NCBI GenBank assembly: GCA_036557285.1
Contig: DATBHW010000082.1
Location: forward strand, 1 to 55,829
Origin: Ktedonobacterales bacterium
GTDB taxonomy: Bacteria; Chloroflexota; Ktedonobacteria; Ktedonobacterales; DATBGS01
Length of the DNA stretch: 55,829 nt
Reading direction: 5' to 3'
Under the pieces are notes generated by a model that worked only from the letters and a program-made list of their open reading frames with translations, ran no database searches and had not been told where the DNA came from. The first letter of the stretch is position 1; the number at the start of each line of letters is the position of its first letter. The translations under genes and the position numbers were made by a program. Positions 16,888 through 24,841 of this stretch are shown here, one piece after another.

Positions 16888-17685
16888 ATGCTTGAACAGG
16901 GAGTGTCCGTTCAGCGTGTGAAGATATGGAGCCTGGGTTTTACTGCACTCTTTGTGCTACTTGTGTTTCTGGCGGTGCTGTTCATATCTCATTTATCTGA
17001 AGGGACTCTTCGTTTCTTTTTTTACCCGGTTCAAGCGGACCGTAATCAATTGAACTATCATATTTGCTCTGAATTCGGCGCTCAATCTACGGAGTGTCTC
17101 GATGTCCAGGGCGAGTCCATATTTATATATCCCGACGCATTTCTCCTTTTGCTCTATGCTCTGGGGCTGGTGGTCCTTATTTGCCTGGCGGGACTCTTTA
17201 TAACTGGATCGAAGCTGATGCGACTTGGCGTATTTCCTTTGCAACTCCTCTCGGTGATAGGCGCGGGCATCCTTGTGGTCAGCGGAACTCCTCTGATAAT
17301 CCATCAGGTCGTATATGAGGCAGAGCGGATTATTCGCCCTCTCAGCTTCATCATGCTTGGTCTTAACCATTTCAGCATGCTCTTGCTTTCCTATCGAATC
17401 AGGCCCTGGAAGAAGAGATGGTGGTCTTTGTTTGGGGTGATTCCTGTTCTTGTAGGTATAGTAACTCCGGTACTCTTACTCTTGTTCCGCCCATCGGGCT
17501 GGAAGTGGCGTCCTGAAGCCCTTCCACTGCTCATCCTGGGTGAAGCGGCCTTCTTCCTCACCTTTGGCTTTTCTGTTGAGAGCGAGCTTTCTACAGGTTT
17601 CTTCATCTCCACCTACCTGCCCCTTGGCCTGGCCTTCCTGTTGATTGTGCGGACCGAGCAAATGATAAAGAATGAGCTGGGGTAG
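16888..17685 (+). CDS. polytopic membrane protein of unknown function
   Basis: A 265-residue protein with about seven hydrophobic segments (for example FTALFVLLVFLAVLFI, AFLLLLYALGLVVLICLAGLFI, LQLLSVIGAGILVVSGTPLII, VIPVLVGIVTPVLLLLF, LGLAFLLIV). Between helices 1 and 2 lies an extracytoplasmic loop with two Cys. No catalytic motif was recognised. The ATG at 16888 is preferred to a GTG at 16879 because AGGAG lies 8 nt before it. AT content is higher than in neighbours, which could mean transfer or merely an extracytoplasmic/membrane codon bias. Confidence 0.6.
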   Translation: MLEQGVSVQRVKIWSLGFTALFVLLVFLAVLFISHLSEGTLRFFFYPVQADRNQLNYHICSEFGAQSTECLDVQGESIFIYPDAFLLLLYALGLVVLICLAGLFITGSKLMRLGVFPLQLLSVIGAGILVVSGTPLIIHQVVYEAERIIRPLSFIMLGLNHFSMLLLSYRIRPWKKRWWSLFGVIPVLVGIVTPVLLLLFRPSGWKWRPEALPLLILGEAAFFLTFGFSVESELSTGFFISTYLPLGLAFLLIVRTEQMIKNELG

Positions 17686-17691
17686 GCCGCG

Positions 17692-17700
17692 TGATACAAT
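17692..17700 (+). promoter_or_regulatory. extended -10 element before the Uma2 gene
   Basis: TG-A-TACAAT at 17692-17700 forms an extended -10 box. No good -35 lies 17 bp upstream. A transcript would start near 17707 and reach the ATG at 17744. Confidence 0.4.
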
Positions 17701-17743
17701 ACCAGTGTGAGAGGCGTTTCTACCCTGACGAGGAGGCCGCACA

Positions 17744-18358
17744 ATGGCGATCACCAAACGGTATCGTATGCTCATTCATGAGCCGGGCGATTTGCTGACG
17801 GTTGCTGAGTTTGCGCAACTGCCAGAGGACCAGGATGGCTGGCGCACAGAATTGATACGAGGGGTGGTGCATCGCATGCCGCCAGTGAAAGATCCACGCC
17901 ATGATTGGATACTCTTTAACCTGGCAACGGCGCTGGGCGCCTACCTTAAGACGAGCCAGTTGGGAGGGCGTGCCTCCTTAGAGCAAGTTGGTTACGCGCT
18001 GACCGCTGCTGATGCGCCCGGTGGCACAGCCGTTGCGCCTGATCTGGCGTTTGTGGCGGCGGAACGCTTGCCGCAGGTGCAAGAAGCGCGGCAGCGCAAG
18101 GAATATGTTCGGCTGGCGCCCGATCTGGTGGCAGAAATTGTTAGCCCTTCGCAGGCGACTGACCGGGAAATGGAAGAGCGCGCGCAGATGTGGCTGGAAG
18201 CGGGGACACGCCTGGTGTGGAACATCTGGCCGGATGAGCAGCGCGTTGACGTGTGGATGCCAGATGAATCGCTGCGCACGCTCGGCGGGCATGACGCGCT
18301 GGATGGGCGAGACGTTGTGCCTGGCTTTACGATGGTGGTTGCTGACTTGTTTGCTTAG
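17744..18358 (+). CDS. Uma2-family (DUF820) PD-(D/E)xK nuclease-like protein
   Basis: A 204-residue protein. LTVAEFAQLPEDQDGWRTELIRGVVHRMPP (about 12-41) holds the first conserved Glu of the fold. The segment VAPDLAFVA (about 96-104) holds the Asp of the catalytic pair, and APDLVAEIVSPS (about 124-135) holds the E-x-hydrophobic-S-P signature. These are the Uma2 hallmarks. The family is amplified in cyanobacteria and Chloroflexota. Endonuclease activity is predicted from the fold but not proven for most members. GAGGAGG precedes the ATG. Confidence 0.85.
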   Translation: MAITKRYRMLIHEPGDLLTVAEFAQLPEDQDGWRTELIRGVVHRMPPVKDPRHDWILFNLATALGAYLKTSQLGGRASLEQVGYALTAADAPGGTAVAPDLAFVAAERLPQVQEARQRKEYVRLAPDLVAEIVSPSQATDREMEERAQMWLEAGTRLVWNIWPDEQRVDVWMPDESLRTLGGHDALDGRDVVPGFTMVVADLFA

Positions 18359-18447
18359 AGTATCCCATCTGCACTTCATGCGTCAGCAAACCCTGGACGG
18401 AGTAGTCTGAAAAGGCAGCCAGGGGTGCTGGTTGGGCAGAGGCTGGC

Positions 18448-18795
18448 TCAGCGCCACTTGCAGTAAACAAGGGTATTGCGCATGCTCTCAGGACTGGTCG
18501 TGAGGGCCAGAAGTTCCAGGTACTCGATATATTCACCGATGCTTAATTCCTGCTGAAGCAAGACAACTCCGGCGTGTGGCTGCTGATCGTGCGCCAGCCT
18601 GATATAGTGACGGTCACTCGTGACCATGACCAGCCCCTGCGCAGCCGCGTAGGCTAGCTGGTCATCATCATGAATGCCCTGATGGGCGCGCCCGGCTTCC
18701 TGAGTTGTCAGGACAAAGACGCCGCGCGCGCGCAAGCCTCTGGCGAGAGCTGAGCGCATATGCTCGTCAAAATAGTAGCGCAGCGCCTCACCCAT
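18448..18795 (-). CDS. DUF5615 PIN-like toxin
   Basis: A 115-residue protein. The start YYFDEHMRSALARGLRARGV holds the first acidic site (D10/E11) of PIN-like proteins, followed by DDDQLAYAAAQGLVMVTSDRHY, which matches the D-x-x-x-L-x-x-A and T-x-D-x-D/H-F pattern of DUF5615. The start codon overlaps the stop of the DUF433 gene by 8 bp. The DUF433-DUF5615 combination is a recurrent VapBC-like toxin-antitoxin pair. RNase activity is inferred. Confidence 0.8.
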   Translation of the reverse strand: MGEALRYYFDEHMRSALARGLRARGVFVLTTQEAGRAHQGIHDDDQLAYAAAQGLVMVTSDRHYIRLAHDQQPHAGVVLLQQELSIGEYIEYLELLALTTSPESMRNTLVYCKWR

Positions 18796-19123
18796 GCGCC
18801 GCGCGCCTCTGCTTTTCAGCGAGCAGTTGACGCATTCGCTCAGCTATCGGCGAAGTATCGGCATCGGCGCGTTCAGCAATGAACGTGTCGTGTTCCTTAA
18901 TCTCGTCGTCTATCTCGTCTTTATGATCATAATAATAGGTCAGCGCAGCATGGACCTCGGCCAGCGTCAACTGGAAGTCGCGCGCGATCTCGTCGGGCGT
19001 CTCACCCTGCCAGGTCCAGACAGCGATGTCATGTACTGAAATCTTGTGGCCTTCAATGCAGGGTCTGCCCTCGTAAAATCCAGGGGTGCGCACAATATGC
19101 TTGTATCCCGTCTCCACCGTCAT
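18788..19123 (-). CDS. DUF433 antitoxin-like protein
   Basis: A 111-residue protein. TPGFYEGRPCIEGHKISVHDIAVW (about 11-34) and ETPDEIARDFQLTLAEVHAALTYYYDHKDEID are the diagnostic DUF433 segments: a beta strand and helix-turn-helix-like region, then a DNA-binding-type helix pair. I chose the ATG at 19123 because GAGGAG lies about 9 nt before it. A longer version would be unlike the family. It overlaps the PIN-like gene downstream, giving translational coupling. Confidence 0.85.
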   Translation of the reverse strand: MTVETGYKHIVRTPGFYEGRPCIEGHKISVHDIAVWTWQGETPDEIARDFQLTLAEVHAALTYYYDHKDEIDDEIKEHDTFIAERADADTSPIAERMRQLLAEKQRRAAHG

Positions 19124-19234
19124 AGGGGGGTCTCCTCTCTGCCTGCATACGGAGGGCTTCTCCCTGTAGTATAGCATAGCGAGAGGGCGGGGGTACAAGG
19201 CCCACCTTCTGTCTGGACTCCCGGCCACTGCTTT

Positions 19235-20599
19235 TTATTCTCCTTCAGCCTGGCGGGCATCAGCGCCTGCCAATGCTTGCTTGCGGCGCTTGTCCATGCG
19301 GGGGTCGGGTACGCGCAGGCGATAGAAGAGGGCGGCGATTATCCCCAGCGCGGCGGCCAGCAGGAAGGGCGGGCCATAGCCCAGGTGGTCGGCCAGCCAG
19401 CCGCCCACGAGGGGCGCAAAGGTGGCGCCGGGCGCGTAGCAGAGCGAGGAGAGCGCAATATACGTCGGGCGCGCCTCCGGTGGGCCGAACTCGATGACGA
19501 ACGAGAAGGACGCCAGCAGCGTGGCCGAGAGGCTGACCCCGGTGAGCAGAAAAATGCCTGCATAGAGGAACGGCCCATGCGCCAGCAGAGCCAGCAGGCC
19601 GGCCAGCGCGCCCGCCAGCGCGCCAATTTCCAGCACCAGCCGATGACCATAGCGATCACCCACCAGGCCAAGGATGAAGTAGCTGGCTGTGGAGGAAGCG
19701 ATCAGGACGGTGTTCTGGATGCTCACCTGCGCGTCGGTCAGATGCGCTTCGTTTTTGGCCGAGAAGGCGTAAAGGCCAGTCGCCAGGGCTGACGCGCCAG
19801 CGATGGCGTTGGCGATCAGCAGCAAACGAAAGCCGCCGTCTTGTCGCAGGATGCGCAGCCAGCCGCGCGGGCCGTTTGCGCCAGCGGCCTTGCGCGCGGC
19901 TTTTTCGGCGGGCGGGTGCGGAATGCGACGTGGCTCGCGGGTGAGCGCCAGCCAGATAAACGAGATGATCATCATGCCAAAGGTCAGCGAGAAGCAGAGG
20001 GCAAAGTTTGCCGGGTAGCCGATGGTTGGGGACGAGAGGATCAGCGTTGCCAGCGCCGCGCCACCAATACCCAGGAGGCCGCCCAGGCTTGTGGAGAGGC
20101 CAAAGAATCGCCCGCGCCAGTTGTCCGGGATGGCGCGCGCTACCAGATCGAGCCAGGGCGTCATGGACAGGCCGCTTCCAAACGTCTGCATGAGGATGAG
20201 GAGAAAGAAGAGGGCCAGCAGCCAGAACGGATGTGACTCGGCCAGCAGCAGCGCCGCGCCAGCCAGGACGAGATACGGCAGGCGCTCGAAGGTTGTGACG
20301 ATCAGCAGGATCGGTTTGGTGCGGCGCAGCCCTTCGACGTAGCCCGCCAGAATCAGTTGTGTGCCAAAGATGCCCAGCGCGCGTATCGCTGGCGCCAGCG
20401 CGGCAGCAATGTTGGAACTGGAGAGATGATGCACGAAGAGGGGCAGCACGACATATGCCGAGCTAATATTCATCCCTAACGTGAAAAAGGCGATGTCGAA
20501 ACCCATCATGGCGAAGTTCCAGCGGAAATGGCGGTCACGCTCGGCAACGCTGGCCGCCATTTCCGCCGCAATCTCCGGCGGGGTCTCCTGGGTTAACAT
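19235..20599 (-). CDS. major facilitator superfamily transporter
   Basis: A 454-residue protein with about 12 hydrophobic segments in two halves, separated by a basic loop (LTREPRRIPHPPAEKAARKAA). LVGDRYGHRLVLEIGALAGALAG in the second half corresponds to the MFS motif A region (G-D-R-x-G-R/H-R). The substrate is unknown. The ATG at 20599 is chosen because GAGGAG lies 5 nt before it. There is no operon partner. A DAO-type oxidase lies 102 bp upstream in the same orientation. Confidence 0.85.
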   Translation of the reverse strand: MLTQETPPEIAAEMAASVAERDRHFRWNFAMMGFDIAFFTLGMNISSAYVVLPLFVHHLSSSNIAAALAPAIRALGIFGTQLILAGYVEGLRRTKPILLIVTTFERLPYLVLAGAALLLAESHPFWLLALFFLLILMQTFGSGLSMTPWLDLVARAIPDNWRGRFFGLSTSLGGLLGIGGAALATLILSSPTIGYPANFALCFSLTFGMMIISFIWLALTREPRRIPHPPAEKAARKAAGANGPRGWLRILRQDGGFRLLLIANAIAGASALATGLYAFSAKNEAHLTDAQVSIQNTVLIASSTASYFILGLVGDRYGHRLVLEIGALAGALAGLLALLAHGPFLYAGIFLLTGVSLSATLLASFSFVIEFGPPEARPTYIALSSLCYAPGATFAPLVGGWLADHLGYGPPFLLAAALGIIAALFYRLRVPDPRMDKRRKQALAGADARQAEGE

Positions 20600-20700
20600 A
20601 GGACTCCTCTCAACTTCCAATCCCACAGAAGGTACTTGCTATCTCTTGCCTCCTCCTGGTGAGCAAGAGAGCTAGAGCGGCTCAGCAGAGCGCGCTTGCT

Positions 20701-21990
20701 CTACAGCGGCTTCTTTGTGTGTTCGGGTGTGAACAAATCAGCTTCGGTGTTTGGCAAGCCGCAGGCGAGGTCAGCGACCAGCCGGGCGCAGCGCACAGCC
20801 ATAGCGTTGCCATGCCCGGTATAGCCGCCGCAGAACAGGATATGCTGCCTGCCAGGGGCCAGGCCGACCAGCGGCAGGCTATTGGGGGTGAAGGCCATCA
20901 GCCCCGCCCAGCGGTGGGTAATGGCCGTCGTGGCGGGCAGCCCCAGGGTCTCGTAGACAAAGCGATCAAGATGCTGTTGCACCGCGTCGGTAGGAACCTG
21001 GGTCGGGGTGCGCTGGTCGTGGTCGGGCGCGTGATCGCGCCAGCCGCCAACGACCAGCCGCCCGTTCTGCAACTGCCGCCAGTATTGATAGCCGTAATGC
21101 GCGTAGATGGGGCAATCGAACAGCCGCTCCTCGACAGGCGTGGTTGCCAGCATCTGGCCGCGTGTGGGTGTGACGACACGCCCATCGGGGCGCGCTTCTG
21201 GCGCTGGCTGGGCGTCGGCGCTGGCTGCTGATTCCGGCTGAGCAGACAGCAGATCGTCGAGCCAGGCATTGGTGGCAAGGATAGCTTTCTGGGCATGGAC
21301 CGCGCCAGCCGGGGTTTCGATCACGACGCCATCGGCGCTCTCCCGAAGGCTGAGCGCGGGCGTTTGTTCGTGGATGATCGCGCCTGCCTCCTGGGCAAGT
21401 CTTACCAATCCAGCGACCAGCCGCGCTGGCTGGACTTCGCCGTCGCTGGGGTGATAGGAGCCGCCCATATAGTGTTTGCGCAATCGTTTTGGCAGGCGGG
21501 TTTCGTCGAAGACTTCGGTGGCCCAGCCATCTTCGGTCAGCAGCCGCGCCGCCGCGCGCACCTCGACCAGTTCTTCTGGCGCATCGGCCAGGCGCAGGCT
21601 GCCGGTATGGCGATAGCCGGTAGGCCAGCGGCGCGCCTCTAGCTCATCAATCAATGCCCGCACCATCACATTGTTGGCGACGCTGAAGGCATAGAAGCGC
21701 CGCGCGCGCGTGTGACCGTAGAGGGCAATGGCCCGGTCATAGGTTTCAACCGTTCCGGCGAGCAAAAAACCGCCGTTGCGCCCGCTCGCGCCGTGTGCCA
21801 CCGTTTCGCGTTCCAGAAGGATGACACGTCGGTCATCGCGCGCCAGCCAGAGCGCGCAGGCCGCGCCGGTGATGCCGCCGCCGATCACGGCGACATCTGC
21901 GTGGACCGGGCCTTCCAGGGCGCTGTAACGCGAGGCGCTCTGCGCCTCGTCCTGCCAGAATGAGAGGCTATCCCCTTCGAGCCGTCGCAT
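20701..21990 (-). CDS. FAD-dependent oxidoreductase, DAO family (glycine/gamma-glutamylputrescine oxidase-like)
   Basis: A 429-residue protein. The FAD Rossmann motif is VIGGGITG (35-42), and SGRNGGFLLAG follows about 35 residues later, a signature of amine/amino-acid oxidases of the PuuB type. HRWAGLMAFTPNSLPLVG and FCGGYTGHGNAMAV close the FAD-binding domain. These enzymes oxidise primary or secondary amines to imines with peroxide release. The ATG at 21990 is chosen because GGAGG lies 6 nt before it. The PuuB-like role is inferred from motifs only, and no putrescine operon is present. Confidence 0.82.
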   Translation of the reverse strand: MRRLEGDSLSFWQDEAQSASRYSALEGPVHADVAVIGGGITGAACALWLARDDRRVILLERETVAHGASGRNGGFLLAGTVETYDRAIALYGHTRARRFYAFSVANNVMVRALIDELEARRWPTGYRHTGSLRLADAPEELVEVRAAARLLTEDGWATEVFDETRLPKRLRKHYMGGSYHPSDGEVQPARLVAGLVRLAQEAGAIIHEQTPALSLRESADGVVIETPAGAVHAQKAILATNAWLDDLLSAQPESAASADAQPAPEARPDGRVVTPTRGQMLATTPVEERLFDCPIYAHYGYQYWRQLQNGRLVVGGWRDHAPDHDQRTPTQVPTDAVQQHLDRFVYETLGLPATTAITHRWAGLMAFTPNSLPLVGLAPGRQHILFCGGYTGHGNAMAVRCARLVADLACGLPNTEADLFTPEHTKKPL

Positions 21991-22071
21991 AGTCATCCTC
22001 CACAAGAGAAACAAAAGTACCTTCTATTATAGCTCATCAGGCGCTCTCAGGCAAAGCGAGGCATATACCTG

Positions 22072-22173
22072 GGTTTCTACCAAACATGAGGTGTTGGCAA
22101 GCGAGGTACGATACCTGTAGCGCCGCCTTCCAGGCGGCGCTACAGGTAATAGCCCTCAGTTTTGGAGAGAACC
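22072..22173. repeat. GGTTCYACCAA-type mini-element (diverged copy)
   Basis: The left end reads GGTTTCTACCAAAC and is followed by TGAGGTGTTGGCAAGCGAGG, as in the copy at 38023. The centre is a TGTAGCGCCGCC...GGCGGCGCTACA hairpin. The right end GTTTTGGAGAGAACC is a degenerate complement of the left end. The 3' end of the membrane protein gene (stop at 22156) lies inside the right part of this element. Confidence 0.6.
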
Positions 22174-23037
22174 CTTCTGCTGCGGGCGCGCCCTCTGGAT
22201 GAGCAAAAGCAAGCCAAGGACAAACAGCGTGGCGCCGACGAGGCCAATTCCGCTGGATACCTGGAGCATGTGGGCCGCAGAGGCGGGAGGGGAGAAGAGA
22301 CGAGAGAGGACATTCCCGAAAAGAAGAGATGCGGTTGCCCCAGCAGTAAGACAGAGCACAATGAGTGGGCTTGCTTTCCAACACGCTGGCCGGAACAGCA
22401 GGCACGCTATTCCCGCTATTTCAAGGAAAGGGCCGGTAACAACCCAGAGCAAAAAAGCCGTATCGGAAATGGGGGGAATGGAGGCGCTCCAGAGGATCAC
22501 AACCCCTGGCCCAAGCGTGAGCAGCACCTGGAGCCAGATAAACACGTTGTCTGACGGCTGCCAACGAGCCAAACCATAGGAAAGTCTGAGCTGGCTGATC
22601 ACAGCAAGCGCGTTCATCAGGGACAGGAACCAGGGCGACAAAAAGAGGAGATCGCTCAACGCCAGCAGCAGGGGGCTGCGTACCAGCCCTAAAAGCGTCA
22701 GCGAGCTAACAATGGCGCTTATTTCTACGACGGCTCGCAAGAGGAACCCGGCGCGCAGCGGCTTGCTGCTGACAGCCCGTAGCCCGATCAGACACACAAC
22801 GGTAAGCCCACCTCTTAGTATCAGTGATGCCTGGTTGGCTGATAGGAGTACGTTATACGGGCTGTTTCCAAGCGGGCTTCCTGAAACGCCCAAGAGGGTA
22901 GCTGCGCCCCCTGAGAGGGCAACAAGCGCGAAAATCAGGATAAATCGTGGTGTCCAGACCTGCGGCTGTTCTGGCGGCGCCGTCTCCGATTCATTGCCCA
23001 GCTTCTGAGCAGAAAGCGGCTCCGGTTCGACGGTCAA
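22156..23037 (-). CDS. polytopic membrane protein of unknown function
   Basis: A 293-residue protein with about eight hydrophobic segments (such as FILIFALVALSGGAATLLGVSG, LTVVCLIGLRAV, VFIWLQVLLTLGPGVVILW, GIGLVGATLFVLGLLLLI). The start is a TTG at 23037, chosen because GAGGAGGAGCG precedes it. The last few residues (about KGSLQN) are encoded within the degenerate right end of the mini-element at 22072, so the C-terminus may have been remodelled by insertion. No family is recognised. Confidence 0.6.
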   Translation of the reverse strand: MTVEPEPLSAQKLGNESETAPPEQPQVWTPRFILIFALVALSGGAATLLGVSGSPLGNSPYNVLLSANQASLILRGGLTVVCLIGLRAVSSKPLRAGFLLRAVVEISAIVSSLTLLGLVRSPLLLALSDLLFLSPWFLSLMNALAVISQLRLSYGLARWQPSDNVFIWLQVLLTLGPGVVILWSASIPPISDTAFLLWVVTGPFLEIAGIACLLFRPACWKASPLIVLCLTAGATASLLFGNVLSRLFSPPASAAHMLQVSSGIGLVGATLFVLGLLLLIQRARPQQKGSLQN

Positions 23038-23160
23038 CGCGCTCCTCCTCGCTGGTCTGTGAAGTCATCCTTCACGAACGTCTGCTAAGCGAGCGTCAGT
23101 ATAGCAGAGGGCAGGCGAGATGTATAGAGGTATCGGGCGCTCCAGGAAAGCGCGCGATAA

Positions 23161-23414
23161 ACATGAGACATCCCGAATTTTATCCTGCTATAGCGTGTGC
23201 TGGTAGGGCAAGCGAACGCCTCGTGCGCAGCGCCGCCGGGACGGCGGCCCATCGCTGGCAAGCCGAGCCGCTCACGGTGAGCGTGATCGCTGGCGGAGCG
23301 TTCAGCCGCCGGGACGGCGGCGCTGCGCAGGGGACGCTCCCGCTGCTCGCCAGCGGCGCCACCAGCCAGCAGCGTTGCCGAGCCGCATCTCATAACATTC
23401 GGGATGACTCATGT
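23161..23414. mobile_element. 254-bp non-coding element with 22-bp imperfect terminal inverted repeats
   Basis: The left end ACATGAGACATCCCGAAT (23161-) and the complement of the right end, ACATGAGTCATCCCGAAT, match at 17 of 18 positions and the match continues less perfectly for several bases. The interior contains two CCGCCGGGACGGCGG hairpins and no gene. It occupies nearly the whole 386-bp gap between the membrane protein gene (23037) and the sdhB stop at 23424. No target duplication was visible. It resembles a MITE. Confidence 0.65.
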
Positions 23415-23423
23415 CAGCGGCGC

Positions 23424-24131
23424 TTATTTGGTTTCGGTATCGCCATAGATGAGGGCGCGCTTGACTTCTTCGATGGTAGCGGTGACGGGAATGTCGCGCG
23501 GGCAAGCCTGGGTGCAGTTGAAGATAGTGCGGCAGCGCCAGACACCCAGCCGGTCACTCAGAATGTTCAGCCGCTCGGCAGCGCCCTTGTCGCGGCTGTC
23601 GAAGATGAAGCGATGGGCGTTGACAATTGAGGCCGGGCCGACCCAATCCGGGTTGGCCCAGGTCGAAGGACACGATCCGGTGCAGGCTCCGCAAAGAATG
23701 CACTTGGTACTCTCGTCGTAGCGCGCGCGCTGCTCTGGGCTTTGCAGCCGCTCGGTGTGGGGCGCTGGCTCGTCGTTGATGAGATAGGGCCTGATCTTCT
23801 CGTAGGACGCCATGAAGGGGTCCATATCCACGACCAGGTCTTTGATCACCGGGAAGCCCAGCATCGGCTCGACAGTGATTTTAGCGCCCAGGTCTTGTAC
23901 CAGCGTTTTGCAGGCCAGCATGTTGCGCCCGTTGAGACGCATGGAATCGGAGCCGCAGACGCCATGTATGCAGGAGCGGCGGAAGGTGAGCGTGCCGTCT
24001 TGCCGCCACTTGATTTCGTTCAGTACATCAACGAACCGATCCATCGGGTCGGCGTCGATCTGGTAGGTTTCCCAGTGCGGCTTTTTATCCACGTCGGGAT
24101 TGAACCGCTTGATTTTTACGGTAAGATTCAT
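23424..24131 (-). CDS. sdhB: succinate dehydrogenase iron-sulfur subunit
   Basis: A 235-residue protein. The [2Fe-2S] ligands are in SCIHGVCGSDSM (C54, C59, with Asp62 as in E. coli SdhB) and C74. The [4Fe-4S] site is CILCGACTGSCP, and the [3Fe-4S] site is CRTIFNCTQACP. It passes electrons from SdhA to quinone in the membrane-bound complex II. It is separated from sdhA by a cupin gene and two palindromic repeats (24181-24370), so its expression may be partly uncoupled. GAGGAG lies before the ATG. The 254-bp element begins 10 bp after its stop. Confidence 0.96.
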   Translation of the reverse strand: MNLTVKIKRFNPDVDKKPHWETYQIDADPMDRFVDVLNEIKWRQDGTLTFRRSCIHGVCGSDSMRLNGRNMLACKTLVQDLGAKITVEPMLGFPVIKDLVVDMDPFMASYEKIRPYLINDEPAPHTERLQSPEQRARYDESTKCILCGACTGSCPSTWANPDWVGPASIVNAHRFIFDSRDKGAAERLNILSDRLGVWRCRTIFNCTQACPRDIPVTATIEEVKRALIYGDTETK

Positions 24132-24180
24132 CTCTATGCTCCTCAGAAGGGGCTGGCGGCTGACGCCGCGCCTAAGAATA

Positions 24181-24269
24181 CCTCACACAACCGACGGTTG
24201 GCCCCACCCCTGCCGCCTGGAAGGACGGCGCTACAACCCCGCCCCTGCTCGTGCGGAGGTTGTGTGAGG
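24181..24269. repeat. 89-bp palindromic mini-element, copy C
   Basis: Almost identical to copies A and B, with CCTCACACAACC / GGTTGTGTGAGG ends, flanked by CCTAAGA in direct orientation. It lies 49 bp upstream of the sdhB start, on the transcribed leader side, as do the other copies relative to dnaE and the cupin. Confidence 0.85.
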
Positions 24270-24282
24270 CGTCCTAAGAGTC

Positions 24283-24370
24283 CCGCACAAAACCGGCGAT
24301 TGCCCCACCCCAGAAAGCCTGGACGCTGGCGCTACAACCCCACCCGCAAGGGTGGACCGTTTTTGTGAGG
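24283..24370. repeat. diverged mini-element, copy D, head-to-tail with copy C
   Basis: The right end reads in complement CTTAGAATGCCTCACAAA, matching the left ends of copies A and B, and the left end is CCGCACAAAACC. The interior keeps GCGCTACAACCCCACCC but not the rest. It is 88 bp long and separated from copy C by about 13 bp that include CTAAGAG. It seems an older copy of the same family. Confidence 0.7.
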
Positions 24371-24410
24371 CATTCTAAGAGTGAAAGGTGGGAACGATCT
24401 TCTTCCACGA

Positions 24411-24806
24411 TCAGCCCTGGTACTGTTCGTCGCCGACCTGTTCCATCCAGTCGGCGGTCTTGCCGTCAAGCTGTTCCTGAATGGCGATGTGCGTCATGGC
24501 CGTAGTTGGCGTGGCGCCGTGCCAATGTTTCTCCCCTGGCGGGAACCAGATCACGTCACCCGGACGAATGTCCTCGATTGAACCTCCCCAGCGTTGCGCC
24601 CGGCCACAGCCAGCCGTCACGATCAGGGTCTGGCCCAGCGGGTGGCTGTGCCAGGCGGTCCGAGCGCCAGGCTCGAACGTGACACTGGCGCCGACCGCGC
24701 GGGCCGGATCGGGCGCCTGGAACAGGGGGTCAATGCGGACCGCGCCAGTAAAATACTCGGCTGATCCTTTGCCAGAAGGCTGTGAGCCACTGCGTTTGAT
24801 GTCCAT
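24411..24806 (-). CDS. cupin-domain protein inside the sdh locus
   Basis: A 131-residue protein. Cupin motif 1 is [18 protein letters not shown] (about 51-68), with H52 and H54, and motif 2 is [15 protein letters not shown] (about 83-97), with H94 and H96. The type is that of small Mn/Fe cupins often linked to carboxymuconolactone decarboxylase-like genes or to (R)-mandelonitrile-lyase-like proteins. The ATG at 24806 has GGAGG 11 nt before it. It lies between sdhA (35 bp away) and sdhB. Its role in the operon is unknown. Confidence 0.8.
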   Translation of the reverse strand: MDIKRSGSQPSGKGSAEYFTGAVRIDPLFQAPDPARAVGASVTFEPGARTAWHSHPLGQTLIVTAGCGRAQRWGGSIEDIRPGDVIWFPPGEKHWHGATPTTAMTHIAIQEQLDGKTADWMEQVGDEQYQG

Positions 24807-24841
24807 GTGCTTAATGCCTCCGCTGTGCCTGCCCCAAATAC

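Noticed and set aside
6874-24370. CRISPR array from the repeated 89-bp sequences
   Set aside because: Copies are thousands of bases apart, are themselves palindromic elements, and have no spacers or cas genes.
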